From contig NC_057916.1 in the NCBI RefSeq assembly GCF_018873765.1, forward strand, positions 27,441,501-27,505,500: DNA of 64,000 nucleotides. Direction: 5' to 3'. A program made the position numbers and the translations under genes. Below, piece by piece: positions 46,408-58,099 of the stretch. How positions within the stretch are numbered: position 1 is the first letter of the stretch; each line of letters opens with the position of its first letter. The stretch is from Telopea speciosissima (Eukaryota > Streptophyta > Magnoliopsida > Proteales > Proteaceae). The notes below the pieces were generated by a model that worked only from the letters and a program-made list of their open reading frames with translations, did not search any database and was not told where the DNA came from.

Positions 46408-48468
46408 ATGGAGGAAAACTCAAATCCAAGGCAGCCAAACTCAAGTTCAAATCATCCAAATTCAAATCCAGTTGAATCAAGCTCTAAGGATCCTGTGACA
46501 AGCTCTACAAAGGCACAACCAAACTCTAATGCGTCCGAGGTATCTTCTAATCCCCTCACTATAGGGTCATCTAGTGTTTGGAATCACTTCACTAAAGTTA
46601 TACCTCCTAGTGGTTCAAAAGCTACTAAGTGTACATGCAAGTATTGCCACAAGGAATTTGGTTGTGCAAGTGAACATGGTACTAGTTCACTAAAACGACA
46701 TTTGGATAGATGTCTTACGTGTCCAAGTAGTGAAAAAATAAGAAGCAAAAACTTTTGGATTTTAAAGTTGACACGAGTGATGGTAAGAGTACAATCACTA
46801 GTATCTTAGCTTGGAAATTTGATTATGAATTGTGTAGAAAGGCGCTTGCTCGCATGATTATTATGGATGAATTACCATTTATATTTGTAGAGCGGGACGG
46901 GTTTAGAGATTTTTGTAAGGCTTTACAGCCTAGGTTTAATACTTTGACCCGTATCTCGTGGCACAAGATTGCTTGCAATTGTATCGGGGAGAAAAAGAAG
47001 TTGCAAGATTTGTTTAAGAGAAGCGCTCAACGGGTGTCCCTCACCACGAGATATGTGGACTTCTATCCAAAATCTTGGTTATTTGTGCCTCACGCACATT
47101 ACATTGACCAAAATTGGAAATTGCAAAAGAAAATCATTAACTTTTGCGTAGTCCCATCACCACATCTTGGTGAAGCAATTAGTAATGCCCTTGAGCTGTG
47201 TTTGATTGATTGGGGTTGGATAAAGCGTGTAGTATTATGTGGACAATGCAAGCGATAATGATGTTGCAATTCGAAATTTAAAGAGAAGATTTAATAAGAA
47301 AAATGGGTTATTGTTGGGTGGTGAGTTTTTTCATATGAGATGTGCTGCCCATATTTTGAATTTGATTGTCAAGAAAGGTCTTGAGGATTGTGGAGATGTT
47401 GTAAGTAGAGTTCGTTTGTAGTGAAGTATGTAAGGAGTTCACCATCAAGGTCACTGCAGTTTAGATTGTGTTATAAGCAAGAAAAGATTGAGTGTAAGAA
47501 AGCTTTGAGTTTAGATGTTTCTACTCGTTGGAACTCTACATATCTTATGTTGCAAACTGCTTTGGAGTTTCAAAAGCTTTTGAATGTGTAGAAGATAGAG
47601 ACCCAAACTTTACTATGGAGTGCAAGGATGGGGTCCCAACTACTCAAGATTGGGAGAGAGCTAAAGTTTTATGCAAGATGTTGGAGTTTTTTACAATGCA
47701 ACTACAAGATTGTGCAGGTCTCTTTTACTACTTCAAATCTTTACTTCAAAGAGATTAGTGTGATTGAATCACGAGTTGAACAAGTGGTCAAGAAGTGAAG
47801 ATGACATGATTCGGGATATGTCATTGGCAATGAAAGAAAAATTTGACAAATATTGGGGTGGTAGTGGCTGACAAAATGAATATTATGTTGGTTGTTGCTC
47901 GTGTTCTTGATCCACGATTTAAGTTGAGATATGTGAAATATTGCTATTCAAAATTATATTCTCAACATGAGGTGGAAGAGAAAATTGAGAGGATTAAAAA
48001 TGTCATGGATCGTCTCTTGAGACATTACCAAATGCGGGGGTCGACAAGTAGTACAGGAGAGTTGATTCATCTACAACCTCTTTTGATGGTTCATCAATAG
48101 ATGATGATGACAAGTGAATTTTCAGAAAGGGGTTTTCATAATGCATTAGAAGAGGAGGAGCGTTTCCATGTGACATCGACTTAGACAAATATTTGTTGGA
48201 AGGTATTGAGAAGGAGGATAAACTCAATTCTTTTGACATCTTGAATTGGTGGAAGGTCAATAGTACACGATTTGTGGTTCTAAATAAGATGGCAAGGGAT
48301 GTTTTGGCGATTCTGTCTCAAGTGTTGCTTGAGTGTGCTTTTAGCACCGGTGGTAGGATTTTAGACCCATTCCGTAGCTCTTTGACACCTACGATGGTAG
48401 AGGCATTGGTATGTACACAAGATTGGCTACGACAGACCCGGTTTCAATTGATGTTGAAGAGAACTTAA
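46408..48468 (+). pseudogene. hAT transposase remnant (RICESLEEPER-like BED/hATC)
   Basis: Fragments in order: BED zinc finger with SVWNHFTKVIPP, CTCKYCHKEF and SLKRHLDRC (46408-46740); MIIMDELPFIFVERDGFRDF (46850-46920), the conserved stretch before the catalytic core; ISNALELCLIDWG and VDNASDND (47180-47250); HMRCAAHILNLIVKKGL; and the C-terminal hATC dimerisation block ECAFSTGGRILDPFRSSLTP with EALVCTQDWLR (48330-48430). The pieces lie in at least three frames, with stops such as after VVSRVRL at 47419, so no full transposase is made. Confidence 0.88.
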
Positions 48469-49598
48469 TTGACCTTGAGATGATCGAATCAGGTAACAAC
48501 CTTTTAAATTCCCTTATATCATTTAATTACAATAATAATAATAACATTATGAATGATGATTAAGTTTATTGATTTGTTCATTTGTTAAATGTGTTTTTTT
48601 CAGCTACTAACAATGATTGTGGTGATGCAACTATAACTTTGACTTGATGGATGATAATGCATACTTATTTGGCGTGAATCGTAAGGACTTGTATCCAAAC
48701 AATAGTTCTTATTAGCTAATATTTTCTTTGACATCTGTTTGTATTAATAGAGTTTTTCCCTCATTTTGGGCATTTTTTTTCCGGAATCCCATTCAAGCAT
48801 ATCATGGAGATGGATCATGGATCTTTTTGTGATTGATGGTTGATTGTGGCAGTATTTTTATTCATGGATGATTGTACATGAGTATTTTTATGGATGTTTG
48901 TAGCGTATTTATATGGATATTTGTGGTAGATTATTATGGATGATTGTGGTGAGTATTTTTATGATGTTTGTGGAAGTATTTTATTTATGGATGTTTGTGA
49001 GAGTATTTTTATTTATGGATGTTTATGGTAATATTTTTATTTATGGATTTTTATAGATGTTTATGAATTATTTTTATTTAAATTTACAAGTCCCTCTCTC
49101 CCTCCCTCTCCTTCCCATCTTATTCTTATTATTTGAATTTTTCGGTTTTTTTAGATATATTCTTTGATATATATCAATCGGGTCAAGACGGGGTTAAAAC
49201 AGGGTCAAGACAGGTCAATCGGGGCCGACCCGACCCTGCCCGACCTATCGAGGTAGTCGGTCGGGCCGGGCCGGGCGAGAAAACCCCAGCGGGTCGGGTC
49301 GGGTTGAGGGTTTCTTGGCCCGCCAGGGTGGGTCGGGTCGGGGTCGTGGTTTAGACCTCTAGGGTCGGGTCGGGTTTTGGTAGGCCCGGCCCAACCCGAC
49401 CCATTGACACCCTATGATGTGGACTTAAATGGCATTTGGAGTGTAAAACAAGGGTGGTACGTGAAATATTGAAGCCGCTTAGGGGTACGAGGAATATTTG
49501 GTGCATTCTAGGGATACTTGTACTTTACCCTTAAATAAATTAATTAAAGAATGAAATCCCATCCTCCCATCTTCTTCAACTTTCTTTCTTTTTTTTTT

Positions 49599-50030
49599 GG
49601 GTTTTTAACCATTACCACCCCCAAAACTTTAGTATCTACCATTACCCACCCAAAAACTTTGAAACAACTGTTACCACCCGTGCTGCATACTAATAACCAA
49701 CTAGCCCCCACCGTTATAGACCTGTAACGGTGGGGGTTAGTCGTGAGGGTTTGCCGTTGTCACGATTTTATTAGGACCAAAATACCCTTAGTAGTGAAAT
49801 AAACCATTGTCACAGATTTGTGAGGACTAAAATGCCCTTAGTAGTGAAATAAGCCCTAGTTCAAAGAATATCTTCACTTTCTCTTCACTTCATCCTCTTC
49901 GATTCAACTGTTGCAGCAAACCAAAGGAAGAAGAAGAACTTCGGCTCAGCCCTCTTCTCAGGCCACCATTTCTTCCACCGTATAGAGAGGTGCCACCGTT
50001 AAAGCTCTCGAAGCAGGACAGAAGGAAAAA
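49599..50030. repeat. Left TIR of the 10.2-kb MULE
   Basis: About 430 bp matching the complement of 59355-59791 with scattered differences and one approximately 18-bp CTTCACTTCATCCTCTTC duplication in the right copy. Inside is a direct repeat of about 47 bp (about 49757 and 49809) around CCCTTAGTAGTGAAATAA. The inner end looks like a promoter and leader (CT-rich, ATG-free). Confidence 0.85.
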
Positions 50031-50207
50031 ATACAGTTTAGCGCAGAGAGAACCGAGAAAGGGTACAAAGGTATATTTTTCGGCTCAAACTCGCTAAGAA
50101 CTAAGGTTTTTCGACTCAAATTTCTCTTCATTTTGAATTTTTTGAAAAGATTCTGTCAATTTATTGCTACCATGTCTCTGCATCATAAGCCGCGTCATAG
50201 GCAAAAG

Positions 50208-50237
50208 GAGGAGGAGGAGGAGGAGGAGGAGGAGGAG
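50208..50237. repeat. (GGA)n repeat
   Basis: About ten GGA units just inside the left MULE TIR. The frame through it (ATG 50172) encodes a Glu tract and then WEMGMDRETIYCQF, which I do not recognise. Confidence 0.7.
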
Positions 50238-50714
50238 GGTAATGGGGATTGGGAGATGGGTATGGATAGGGAAACGATTTACTGTCAATTTGTTGTAGAT
50301 AGAGATCCTAAGTCATACCTTGTTTGTCAACATCTTAACCTTCGATTCTCAACTAAAACCATTTGCCTAAAATGTAGTGTCTTCAGTGAAAGATTAAAGA
50401 GGGTTCAACTACATTAAGAGAAGCTGATGGTATATACAATATGCAAAGAATACAAATTTCTATTTCCTTCCCTCCCCCCCCCCCTCCCCCTCCCCCTCTT
50501 GCCCTCCTCCATTTCCAATGAACCGGATATATATCCACCTGACTGAACATTTAGAAAGCCGCATTTTCCTCTTCAGCCAGCTTCCCACAAATACAATGAA
50601 CATTTACAAACATTAAATCAAAAAAAAAAAAAAAAAAATAGGGCAACAACGACAAAATTGAGAGCCAACAGACAACTAATACACATTGTACATTGGTGTG
50701 ATTAGATTCAATTG

Positions 50715-51309
50715 TTAAGCTCCATTAAGCTTTGCTTGAAACTGGTTGAGATTGTATTCCTCGTTGTGTGATTGATCCCAAAGCTCCTCTAGTCCACCAA
50801 GTATAGCTTTCAACCCCTTCCCACCACCAACTGATTTTGGGTCTCCGTCAAAGCTACCGTCCGAGCTCTTTGAAACAGTAGCACCCTGATTGATCCAATA
50901 ATGTCCAAAATTTTGGCAAGGTGAGAGTGAGAATTAGCAACATCTCAACTGTGGCTAAAGAATTCAATATCTAGTCTTCCTCACCAAGTGGGAGAGATTT
51001 GCATTTGTGCTTTAAATCCATAAAAGAATCATGGGTATATTCAGGTTTTAATTATGCCTCATCCGAAAAAACCAAAGTAACTTATTTTTCCGGTGCAGTT
51101 ATGTAACAATTTTCTTCATTTATTAAAATGTAATATAAAATGTAGAGAGTGGTCAAGATTATATTTCTGCTGGTTTGGGCTGATGTGAATAGATCAAGCA
51201 ACTGGTCTGTATTCATTGTCTCTAAATTGGTGTTCTCTGCATTAATAACTGCATTAGCAACTGAAACTTTGAACTTTTGGAGGCTCATAACTTTCTCTTC
51301 CAGAGTTCC
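50715..51309 (-). pseudogene. BTAF1/MOT1 (RGD3) C-terminus captured by the MULE
   Basis: BTAF1/MOT1 is a SWI2/SNF2 ATPase that removes TBP from DNA. Only the tail is here. The first block, 51309 to about 51167, encodes GTLEEKVMSLQKFKVSVANA, VINAENTNLETMNTDQLLDL and FTSAQTS. The last exon, 50885-50715, follows an ATCAG acceptor and encodes KSSDGSFDGDPKSVGGGKGL, KAILGGLEELWDQS and EEYNLNQFQAKLNGA-stop. The intron between is kept but its 5' splice site lacks GT. Upstream exons including the ATPase are absent. Antisense to the transposase. Confidence 0.8.
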
Positions 51310-52043
51310 ATAGTAATTCTATCAAAGTGTTGGGGTTTGTCTTGTTTTAGGGATGGCTGTGGGGTATGCAATAGCTATAGTAACCTTCAATTAAAGCACA
51401 AGGATGGATGGTTTCCTTTTCATGTGGTTCCAAGGGGAACAAACCCAACAGAATCTTATGGGGCAGTCCTTGACTCTTTATAGGTGGACCATCTACATCA
51501 CCTTCTGATTGCCTTCTCCCGTTATCTTACTTGCAAAACCTTTATCTTTTATTTTCCATGCATATGTGGCCCATAGAGGGCTTGGTTGGTTGGTTGCCTT
51601 TGAGATCTCATATTTTCCCTATTAATGTGTCATTCCCAAAGCATGAGCCATTCTTTCATGCATGTTCAATATAATCACTCATGAAAGTACTCCAATTTCT
51701 ACAAGAAACCTTGCAGCATATCTTTCACTCATAATAGTTCATCAAATGGAAGTCCAACCATGTTACCTCATCTTTTTAATATTTTCTTTTTTGGTCCCCA
51801 GTTATTAAAAGATGTCACATTAATAAGCTTTACATCATGTGACTGATTTTTCTGTTAAGTTTTATATTAATACTTGGATGTAATTTGTCAAACTTGAATT
51901 TTAATGAATGTTCTTGACTAATGTGATGTTTCTCCCACTTTTCTATAAAATCCATAACCATGCAGCCAAACAGTCTATAATCTTCAAGATGACAACAACT
52001 AAAGTATAGTACCACTATCTTCAAGGGACATTTACAAATATTA

Positions 52044-55000
52044 TTGATGTTGAACGATTATGGTTACCTAGATATGATATCTGACATATATAATTCACTT
52101 TTGAGTACTGTTCCCAAAGGGAGATCTATGGACTTCAATGTCAAATATGTGACAGTTGACAAGATGAAAGATATGGTAGTGAAGACAGATAAAGATGTGA
52201 TGGAAATGGTAGACATACTTGGTACTCAAGTGGATTGTATCCACATGTATGTCTATAATGTCCAAGTTGGTAACAACACTGATACTGTTACCATCAATGG
52301 ACACTATGTCAAGTTTTTGGGTGATATTGCAAAAAATAGACCAGAGATTGGAGCACCATATCCAGCTATTCCCCTTATTGATATGTCTACAAGTACTAGG
52401 CCAAAAGCTAATATAAGAAGGGGTGGCCTCAGTAATCCTCAAAGAGATGGTGGCAGAAATATTCAAAGGGATGGTGACATGAATGTTCAGAAGGGTGTGC
52501 TATTTTGATGCATAATAGCAGTTAGACTGCTGTTCTTGGGTCAACTAGTGCATCTCATAACCGAGTCACATTTGACAATAGGAGTTCTGCAGTTATGCAT
52601 GATAGTGGGGTTGCTTTTACTGAAGTTGGTATGTCTAGTAGGTGTAGGAGTGCTAGTATTGTGAGATCTACTACAACTACTACTACCACTATAGATTTGG
52701 GAAGTAATGATGCAATCATTCCATCATCTGATCCAACCAATCCATCAGCTAGCAGGGTACTTGAGGGTGAGGTACAGGAAGTGAACAATGACACATCAGA
52801 TTCTGATTATGTAGCTGGAGAATCTGATGATTTAAGTGATAGTTCAGAGAGTTGTGATGAAGACTATGAAGAATTTGGAAGTGATGTAGAAAAGGAAGAG
52901 AACAGTAAAGAGGGATCAAATGGTAAGGAAGAGGATTATGACACTCAGTTTGATATACTGAGGGATCCAAGCAATATGATCCATTTGACAGTTGGACAAT
53001 TGTTCAGGAATGGACAGCACTTCAAAGAAGTTCTGAAGGATTATGAAGTGCAAGAATGTTTTAAGACATTGAAGATAAAAAATGAGGGCAAAAAGGTGAG
53101 TGCAATTTGTACAGGAAAATGGTGTCCATGGAAGATATATGCTTCACATTTAAAAGATGGCATTACATTTGCTATCAAGACATTTACTCCCACTCACATG
53201 TGTATGAAATTGGTTAGAAATGAGGGAGTAAGTGCACGTTGGATAGCAGGAAAGATTGGGTCCAAAATTATATTGGACCCAGATATGAGTCTGAAAACCA
53301 TGGAACAACTGTTGAGTGATCAGTATTCATTGGACACCTGCAATATGCAATTGTATAGGGCTAAATGGATTGCCCTAGGGGAAGATAGTTCAAGTCATAA
53401 AAAAGCATTTAGGAGACTGGAAAGTTATGCAGACGGGATAATGAGAGCAAATGTTGGGAATCAAGTAGCGATAGAATATCAGAATGGATTCCAACATGGA
53501 CTAGTAGAGAGTGAATTCTTCAGAGATGAATACAGAGTAGATCGTCAATTCAGGAGTTCATTTGTATGTTTTAATGCTTGTGTTCTAGGTTTTTTAAAGG
53601 GATGCAGGCCATTCTTGGGCCTTGATGGATGTCATTTGAAGGGAATATATGGGAAAGTTCTTGTATCTGCTGTTTCAATGGATGGAAACAATGGCATGTA
53701 TCCAGTTGCTTATGGTGTGCTTGAGAATGAATCCACTGACAGTTGGTTATTCTTTCTCAGTTGCTTACGTGATGCCATAGGTCCAGTCACACTTACAGGA
53801 CTTCCATATACATTTATGACAGATAAACAGAAGGTATGACTAATATCATTGACATTATATTTGTGATTTTATGACATGATGTTTAGGTTTTTGACTGGTG
53901 AATATTCTTTTCATATATAGAGTCTTATTGAAGCTATTGCAAAATTATTCCCTGAGGCACACCATAGGCATTGCTGCAGACACCTATACAATAACTTCAA
54001 GTCACGATGGGGTAGTGGCATTCAACTGAGGAGTTAGTTCTGGGCTGCATGCAAATTATATAATGCCTATGGATTCTAAAAGGCTATGAATGAAATGAAG
54101 GAAGATAATGAAGGGGCATATGATTGATTGATGAAGACACCAGTACCGATGTGGGCAAGACATGCTTTTGATCATAGAGCCAAAAGTGACCACATCACCA
54201 ACAACTGTACTGAGTCATTCAATCACACAAGGACCCTTGAGGTCCAATGCCTAATTCGGTGATGATCTTAGAGTGAAGATGATGAAAAGGTTACATAAAG
54301 GTTGAGAGTGGTTTGAGGCAAGGTGTACCAACAATTTGTGAGAAATCGAGGCAAGTAGAGGAGAGTGTTTGAGATACAAGATGGATCTGGCCTAAGATAT
54401 GTTGTTAACATGACTGAGTCAACTTGTGAGTGTGGGGTGTGGGTAGCAACGGGGTTACCTTGTAAACATGTTGGAGTTTGCATTCCAAATTATAGGGGAA
54501 CTTTAGAGGACTATTGTGATCCAGCTTACACCACAGAAAGATATTTAATGACCTATCAAAAAATCATTTACCCAATGAGTGATCTTAGTACACTGCAAGA
54601 GACTGACTTGCTTCCTCCAATATTAAAGAGAGGGATTGATAGACCTAGTATGATTAGGAGAAGAGAACCAGATGAGGCAGCCCCATGCAATTCAAGGAAG
54701 AAGAGAAGGAGTATCAAATGTCAACTCTGTGGAGATACTGATCATAACAAGAGGACTTGCAAGTATAAAGACAAGAGACCATCCACTTCTTGCAGTGCTC
54801 CTAAGATATGGCATGATAACATACTCAATGTCATATTTAGTTTTACATGATAAAACTATGTAGAATGTAATGTTTTTGTTTTTGTCTTTTTTTAGAGAAA
54901 GAGAAACAACAGGGATGATGATGCTACCTCTACACAGAGGGTAACCAGGTCCTCACAGCAATCTACTACAACTTCAGACATTGTGTGTGCACAAGAGAAG

Positions 55001-55069
55001 GTGAAGGGAAAAATGGCTGCCAAGTCTGCAAAGGTTATAGCATTCAGAAGAGTAAACCCTCAACAATAA
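52044..55069 (+). pseudogene. MURA-type Mutator transposase remnant
   Basis: The N-terminal MULE domain is in 52044-52508 (DYGYLDMISDIYNSL, DVMEMVDILGTQVDCIHMYV). A frameshift at about 52510 leads to the long exon 52595-53836 with an acidic spacer, FKTLKIKNEGKKVSAICTGK, and the DDE core from PFLGLDGCHLKGIYGKVLVS to FMTDKQK. A GT-AG intron (53836-53920) precedes SLIEAIAKLFPEAHHRHCCR, then stops at TAG, TAA and TGA codons between 54033 and 54129 (one is YD-stop-LMK where Trp is expected). The SWIM finger CECGVWVATGLPCKHV is at about 54427, a zinc knuckle CQLCGDTDHNKRTC at about 54722, and the tail ends at 55067. It is inactive. Confidence 0.9.
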
Positions 55070-56832
55070 TGGTATGAGTCCTACTAATTATCAATGGGGT
55101 GTAAAACTTGATTAATTTGATTTGTTTAAAACAAACATTTAACATTTACTTAAGTATAGTTGGTCACTTGGAATTTGTTTCATCACTTGTAGGTATGGTG
55201 AGGTGATCTTGAGCTGAGGAGCCAACTTCAATGAGATGCTGCAATCATGTCTTTCAAATTTACAATTATGTCTTGGGGTTGGGCTGGTATTAAGGTGCAG
55301 GGTCATAGGTTGTTTGTAACATTTTTAAGTACAATGGGTCTTTGTAATTTCATTGTGACTTTTTTAGAGAGACTATTTACATGTACTCCTACTGGGGTTC
55401 TTGACTTATTTGGGGCTTGACTGCTATCCTGCCCTTAGGACTTGATTTTTAGTAACTTTATTTGTGAATCTCTGTGTTTGAGGTTCTCTGTGCTGTTTTT
55501 TATTTGCTGTTCAAGGACAATCATGAATTGAGCTGTTGATTTTCAAGTTTTTTTAGAGAGACTATTTACTTGTTTTTTTAACCCTCTTGCAGAACATTTT
55601 TCTGCCTTTACACTTTTTTTTCTGTTAGATCTATTGTTTTGTCAAAACTAAAACAAGGGAAGCTGCACATATGACCAATATAGACTACAGCTCCTTCTGA
55701 TAAGGAACCTTCAAAGCAAAAGGTCTTGCTTGTATATGGGTACTACCCATCTACATATGGACAGATTTGGATTAATTGCAAGAAGAAAAATCTGCCAGAA
55801 AATTTTCAGACAGATTTGAGGGAACTGCAGACATGAGATTTCACATCTTTGTGAAACAAATTTCATGCAACAATGCATTTTTCTAGGTTGCTGTTGCTGC
55901 AACAATGCATTTTCTAGGTTGATCCATCTTTGACCTGAAAATGTGTATTTACAGAACAAATTTCCTATTCTGTTGTTTTGTATTCATTCCACCTTATTTG
56001 TTTATACTCTTAAAAACTTGAAATTTACTTCCTACTTTAGTGGTAGTGATTCATCGCACTTTGTTCTTTTGCTTGATCAAAGTTGAGGCATATTCCCTCT
56101 TTTGCATTTCTTCTTCTTTTTTTTACCCAAAAAGATTGCAAGTGGAAAATTGTAAGTGCCCGATCAGATCAGGGTAGGTTATTGCTATCAATGTATAAAA
56201 TTGCTACTTTGAATTGGGAGTTGAAAATAGACTCCTCTCTCTCTCTCTCTAAAAAAAGGCATGCTGATGCGCATACACCAGTTATAGCATCAATCAGTAC
56301 TTTTCTTTTCATCATGCTGTTAAAGCCTTCAATACCTTCTATATTTGTAGTGAACATCGATATAATATTCACCAATTGTCCTCCATCCTTCTCAACCATA
56401 TTTGTAGGATCTATAGTGGCAAAATTGCTTAAAGATTTTTTCTAGAGAGAAACAAATCCCAATACAAACCTATCTAATGAAACTAATTATAACAGCTATA
56501 AGAGTCCTCTGCTGGTATTCAATTCAAAAGCAGCCCCTCTTTAAATCATTAGCACAATGCACTTCCATCAGGGGCTGATCTTTTGATTCTCATGACATTA
56601 AAGTGGGCAAAATGGCTACAGGAAGAAGTTCACAAGATGCAACTTTACTACACAAGATGCTACTTTACTACATATTCTAATAACAGAGAACAGTTCACAA
56701 GATGCTACTTTACTACAATATTCAACCATAATTAACATCCATCATTACAACCCAAAACTAAAAAACACCCATGATTACAACCCAAGACTAACCAAAATAA
56801 ACTTCAACAAAATGACTTTGATATTCCCAAAC
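55070..56832. other. Interior of the MULE between its convergent genes
   Basis: No known coding region. It contains T-rich stretches likely to hold the 3' ends of both transcripts, and short direct repeats of TTCACAAGATGCTACTTTACT at about 56629-56715. Confidence 0.4.
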
Positions 56833-57216
56833 TTAAATCACTACGTTCCAAATACAGTACAATACAATCAGAACTATTACTACTTGATTTGTGATCTTCA
56901 TTCTTGCTATAGTCTTCTCCACAGTATTCAATCTAATATTTAGACTACCAATCTCTTCACTTCTCTGCTGCTCTATTTCACCCTCATTGTTTGGTGCATC
57001 ACTAGCATGCACAGATTGGCTTGTTTCACCAATGGGTACTGCCCATCTGAAGAATTTGCAACCACCATTGTCTCTGTTGAAACAAATATAATACAGCCTA
57101 TCTGGGTTGTCCATTGACTCTGATATCCTCACAGCAGATCTCCTTCGGCAATAACATTCCATGTTTTGGAACCTCACCCACCTTGCACAGCTGCTATTCA
57201 CACTCCCAGATGACAT
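56833..57216 (-). CDS. GRF-type zinc-finger small membrane protein of the MULE
   Basis: Intact 127-codon ORF. Residues about 20-60 form a GRF zinc finger: ECYCRRRSAVRISES, DNPDRLYYICFNRDNGGCKF and FRWAVP (CxC...C...C with the F-R-W signature). The middle is acidic, then NIRLNTVEKTIARMK can form a coiled coil, and VVIVLIVLYCIWNVVI at the end is a transmembrane helix. GRF fingers bind nucleic acid in other proteins. Small GRF plus TM proteins are abundant in plant genomes; I infer that this one is an accessory MULE gene because it lies between the TIRs, is antisense and convergent to MURA, and is the only unbroken ORF there. Start is ATG 57216. Role unproven. Confidence 0.65.
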   Translation of the reverse strand: MSSGSVNSSCARWVRFQNMECYCRRRSAVRISESMDNPDRLYYICFNRDNGGCKFFRWAVPIGETSQSVHASDAPNNEGEIEQQRSEEIGSLNIRLNTVEKTIARMKITNQVVIVLIVLYCIWNVVI

Positions 57217-57455
57217 CTTACCTGCGGTAACATTTTTGTTTTGGATGTTCAGATGGGAAACACAACAATAAAGTTAGATAAAATTGTGGAAATCATCTAT
57301 GAGATGATGCTTTTCATTTTAGTATTTAGCTTGAGAGATGGGTTCTACTATCTTGTATGTATACCATTCCTGCAACAGTGTGGGGGTTACTTCCATCCCT
57401 CATTTACATTTACTTCAGGTGTGATAAAATTATTGTTTGCTTTCTATTTGCGTAG

Positions 57456-57917
57456 AATGCAGCTTACCTTATGGAGTATCAGGGTTTAAGTGTAATTGAT
57501 GTAGTTTTTGATTCCTTAGACAAGTCTGGTTACAATAACCAGACAATCCTAAAAGTAATGATCCAGTCCACCAATGCTTGCTCGAAGGTATTTAAGGAGA
57601 AAACTAGTTATGAACTTGTATACTAGGTTGATGAAACTATCCGTGATGCCCTTAACTCATCCATCGAAGGCATAAAGGGATTTGCCCATTCTGTGTCCCT
57701 CACCAAGGAGACCATCTTTCCAAAAAATTAGGCCTTTTTCTTCACTGGTGCTACTGAAATTGTAAAGAAGCTTCAGTCGTATAACATTTCAATCTATGTA
57801 AATTTGTTTACTAATGAGTTTGTATCTTAAGCATGGGACTTCTTCTCAGACTCAATGGTGGAGATAAATACATTTGTTAGCTCAACTAATATTGATGGAG
57901 TCGTCACTGAATTCCCA
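57456..57917 (+). pseudogene. SHV3/GDPDL-like exon captured by the MULE
   Basis: GDPDL/SHV3 proteins are GPI-anchored glycerophosphodiesterase-like proteins needed for cell-wall organisation. One exon of exactly 154 codons lies between an acceptor (TTGCGTAG|AATGCA) and a donor (TTCCCA|GTAAGT). It encodes NAAYLMEYQGLSVIDVVFDS, SGYNNQTILKVMIQSTN, EKTSYELVY, SSIEGIKGFAHSV, FFTGATEIVKKLQS, NISIYVNLFTNEFVS, AWDFFSDSMVEINTFV and NIDGVVTEFP. Stops interrupt it after ELVY, after FPKN and after EFVS. Its neighbouring exons are not seen. Confidence 0.8.
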
Positions 57918-58099
57918 GTAAGTATGCATCCTAAAAATGCCTTCAATTTAAAGTGTGCCAGAATGTCTAATACTTTAAAAATCACTATGTTCATGGTAGG
58001 GTTTTGGAAGAGAAAAACCATTAAGAAGTGTCTTCAATTTCTCATTAATAAAAACAAGGACAAGGATACCGGGAGTAGAAGACTAATTAGATGGGCTGG

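Larger units (their letters stand above)
43326..49414 (+). mobile_element. 6.1-kb hAT element with decayed transposase and captured bHLH
   Basis: The left end is TAGGGGTGTCAAT, and the right end complements to TAGGGTGTCAAT. The 8-bp TSD TGATGTGG is perfect (43318-43325 and 49415-49422). Both subterminal regions are packed with GGGTCGGGTCGGG/CCCGACCC. It sits in the right TIR of the Pack-MULE. Contents in order: a minus-strand bHLH gene remnant, an internal copy of the left end at 45180, and a plus-strand hAT transposase remnant. The 1-kb hAT at 58100 shares the ends. Confidence 0.92.
41464..49530. mobile_element. Pack-MULE carrying a UGT gene, split by a hAT element
   Basis: TIR starts AGGTAAAATACACGTAC (left) and GGGTAAAGTACAAGTAT (right, complemented). 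The perfect 9-bp TSD TTAAATAAA is at 41455-41463 and 49531-49539. The TIRs are about 310 bp long (41464 to about 41775; about 43140-43325 continued at 49423-49530). Between them lies a truncated UGT gene and nothing else. The hAT at 43326-49414 interrupts the right TIR. Own length without the hAT is about 1.97 kb. Confidence 0.85.

Noticed and set aside
49590-49598. Perfect 9-bp TSD for the 10.2-kb MULE
   Set aside because: The flanks are poly(T) on one side and TTTCTTTTT on the other. A match cannot be told from chance in T-rich DNA.
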